Positions 62,553 to 64,000 of a stretch of DNA of 64,000 bases are shown here, one piece after another. Source of the DNA: Mya arenaria (Eukaryota > Mollusca > Bivalvia > Myida > Myidae); the NCBI RefSeq assembly GCF_026914265.1, contig NC_069124.1:69984402-70048401 (forward strand), given 5' to 3'. Numbering within the stretch: the first letter of the stretch is position 1; each line of letters starts with the position of its first letter. The translations under genes were made by a program, and so were the position numbers. Under the pieces are notes generated by a model. That model ran no database searches. It was given only the letters and a program-made list of their open reading frames with translations, and had not been told where the DNA came from.

Positions 62553-63515
62553 ATGAGGAACTTAAAGTTACTGTCCAATCTACACCAGCAAGTTGAAAAT
62601 GCTCGCAGCGCCCGGCATCTGGCAGTCAACTTTGACAATGGAGTCATCTACTGTGCCTCGGACAGACATGTCACAGGGTTTGACCCTGTCTCTGGTCAGG
62701 TAAGAAAATATAGCCGTTATTATATGTAGTAAGTTTTAAACTAAAATAAAAATGTTTTATGTCAAAGGTCTTTTTAGCTTCATAGATTCTTTTCTCAATT
62801 TTAATCCATCATTTTGAAATTAATGCATGTACTTTTTTGTTAACAAGTCCATAAACTTGCAACACTATTCTTTTTACTTTAATATAACATGTCTTACAAC
62901 TGCTGTAGGTAGATCTGCAAGTATCCCTAGATAGCGTTGAGGATGTGGACAGGGCAGCCCGGGTTGTCGGGCTCCACCACCTGGCGGAGGACTGTGCCCT
63001 CTGTGTTGCCACTAGCACCGGAGATATCCTCCTTGTCAACCTTGACACCACACAGGTACATCTTACTTAGCACAATGAAATGAATATTGCCATTCAACAT
63101 GTTAACGGAGGTATGAAAAAAATTGTGATCTTAGACATTTTTTGAAGAAATTTACTGTTTAAAATGCCTCACTGACTCATGCACTTACTGTCAATAATTA
63201 TGGAAACTTCAAATCATTTATTTTAAAGTCACAAGTCATGCTTGATAGAATTTATTGTATTTTGAAGTGGTCATTGTTGGCATTGGACTTTCAAATAGTT
63301 TCTGGGCAAGGTTTTTGTCTTTACTGACTGATCCTCAAGCTGTCAAACATGTTGGAAGCTCAAACTTCAATATTTCTTTCTTATCTTATTTGTTTTTTGA
63401 TCATGAAGCTGGATCTATGATTGTTGTTGCCAGGTAGAGGGTGTGGGCAGTGTTGCCTCTGGTGTCACCGCCATGGGTTGGAGTCCTGCATCAGAGATTG
63501 TCTGCATCACAACAG
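62553..63515 (+). CDS. ELP1: ELP1, Elongator complex scaffold subunit (first three exons; runs off right edge)
   Basis: Exons 62553-62699, 62909-63055 and 63434-63515, phases 0, 0 and 1. The protein starts MRNLKLL, the near-invariant ELP1 N-terminus (human MRNLKLF). It continues 'GFDPVSGQ', 'VDLQVSLDSVEDVDRAAR', 'CALCVATSTGDILLVNLDTT' and 'VGSVASGVTAMGWSP'; human has 'VCVATASGDVILCSLSTQ' and 'VGSVASGISVMSWSP' at the same places. This is the start of the first WD40-type propeller. ELP1 (IKBKAP) is the scaffold of Elongator, which makes the 5-carbonylmethyl modification of wobble uridine in tRNAs. About 125 residues are in the window of a protein that is normally about 1300. The remaining 485 bp after 63515 are intron. 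Confidence 0.94.
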
Positions 63516-64000
63516 GTACTAAGATCTTGTGAACATAGACATTCAAAGAGACAATACACATAAAGAAGTTTTCGCAGTAAGGTTTACATAACCTTTATCA
63601 GTAAAATCTAGGGTTAAGGTAAATAAGAAAAATGTTGCACACATAGTAGGGATCATTTTGTCAGGTGACATAATCATCCCCATCATTGCACAACTTCCGA
63701 CGCCACATGTTCATGTCAGTTCTTTTACTTAGCCATTCCTTCTCCAATCTTCAAAGCAAAAAGCAGCAATTCTTTTTGACAATATATTTACTGAGTTTGG
63801 ATACCAGTCAGATCATGAGTGTCACTTTAGAGTTATAGCCCTTAAACGGATGGGCACTCTCGCAGAATTCTAGTTTGATCAGTGTAGCAATATATGATGT
63901 CAACATTAAAACAACAACATAATGATATAAGTCACAAAATGTGCAAACTATATACTCAAATTTTTAAGCTTCCTGAATAGGTGCTCATCAGGGATATATC

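Overview
This is animal nuclear DNA, most likely from a bivalve mollusc. The genes are split into many short exons with GT/AG introns, the background is AT-rich, and coding exons stand out by higher GC and intact reading frames. The repeat families look like those of heterodont bivalves: 'gaccttgaccttgacc' satellites, repeats ending in a purine-rich tail and 'tttggcgggggata', and pogo-type CAGTCGAACCCC ends. Species is inference from repeat style; the gene identities rest on reading the exons directly.

Five protein-coding genes can be supported. (1) 354-12658, minus: the first 18 coding exons of YTHDC2, an R3H/DEAH-box RNA helicase with ankyrin repeats. It is cut at the left edge, so the helicase C-terminal region and YTH domain lie outside. 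(2) 18923-37443, plus: a complete 26-exon villin/advillin-like actin-binding protein with six gelsolin repeats and a divergent headpiece. A second, phase-compatible first coding exon sits in its first intron at 21729. (3) 39081-52689, plus: an unrecognised basic, Ser-rich protein with at least four exons. Its large introns are filled with a decayed LINE, two neighbouring foldback elements and a pogo-type MITE. (4) 55609-59251, minus: a neugrin (NGRN)-like mitochondrial protein in four exons. (5) 62553-63515, plus: the first three exons of ELP1, the largest Elongator subunit, cut by the right edge. NGRN and ELP1 are divergent, about 3.3 kb apart.

Non-coding content: a ~140-bp satellite inside YTHDC2 (1350-2475); a 44-bp satellite of about 31 copies held in exact register between YTHDC2 and the villin-like gene (16485-17848); a 26-bp array inside a villin-like intron (35285-36078); several microsatellites; and several terminal-inverted-repeat elements. 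The most unusual is a 929-bp foldback element (45473-46401) whose arms are built from a ~37-bp minisatellite. It is flanked by a near-perfect 9-bp target duplication.

The genes are ordinary unlinked housekeeping or cytoskeletal genes and do not form a pathway. I saw no rRNA, no convincing tRNA gene, no CRISPR array and no viral-type element.
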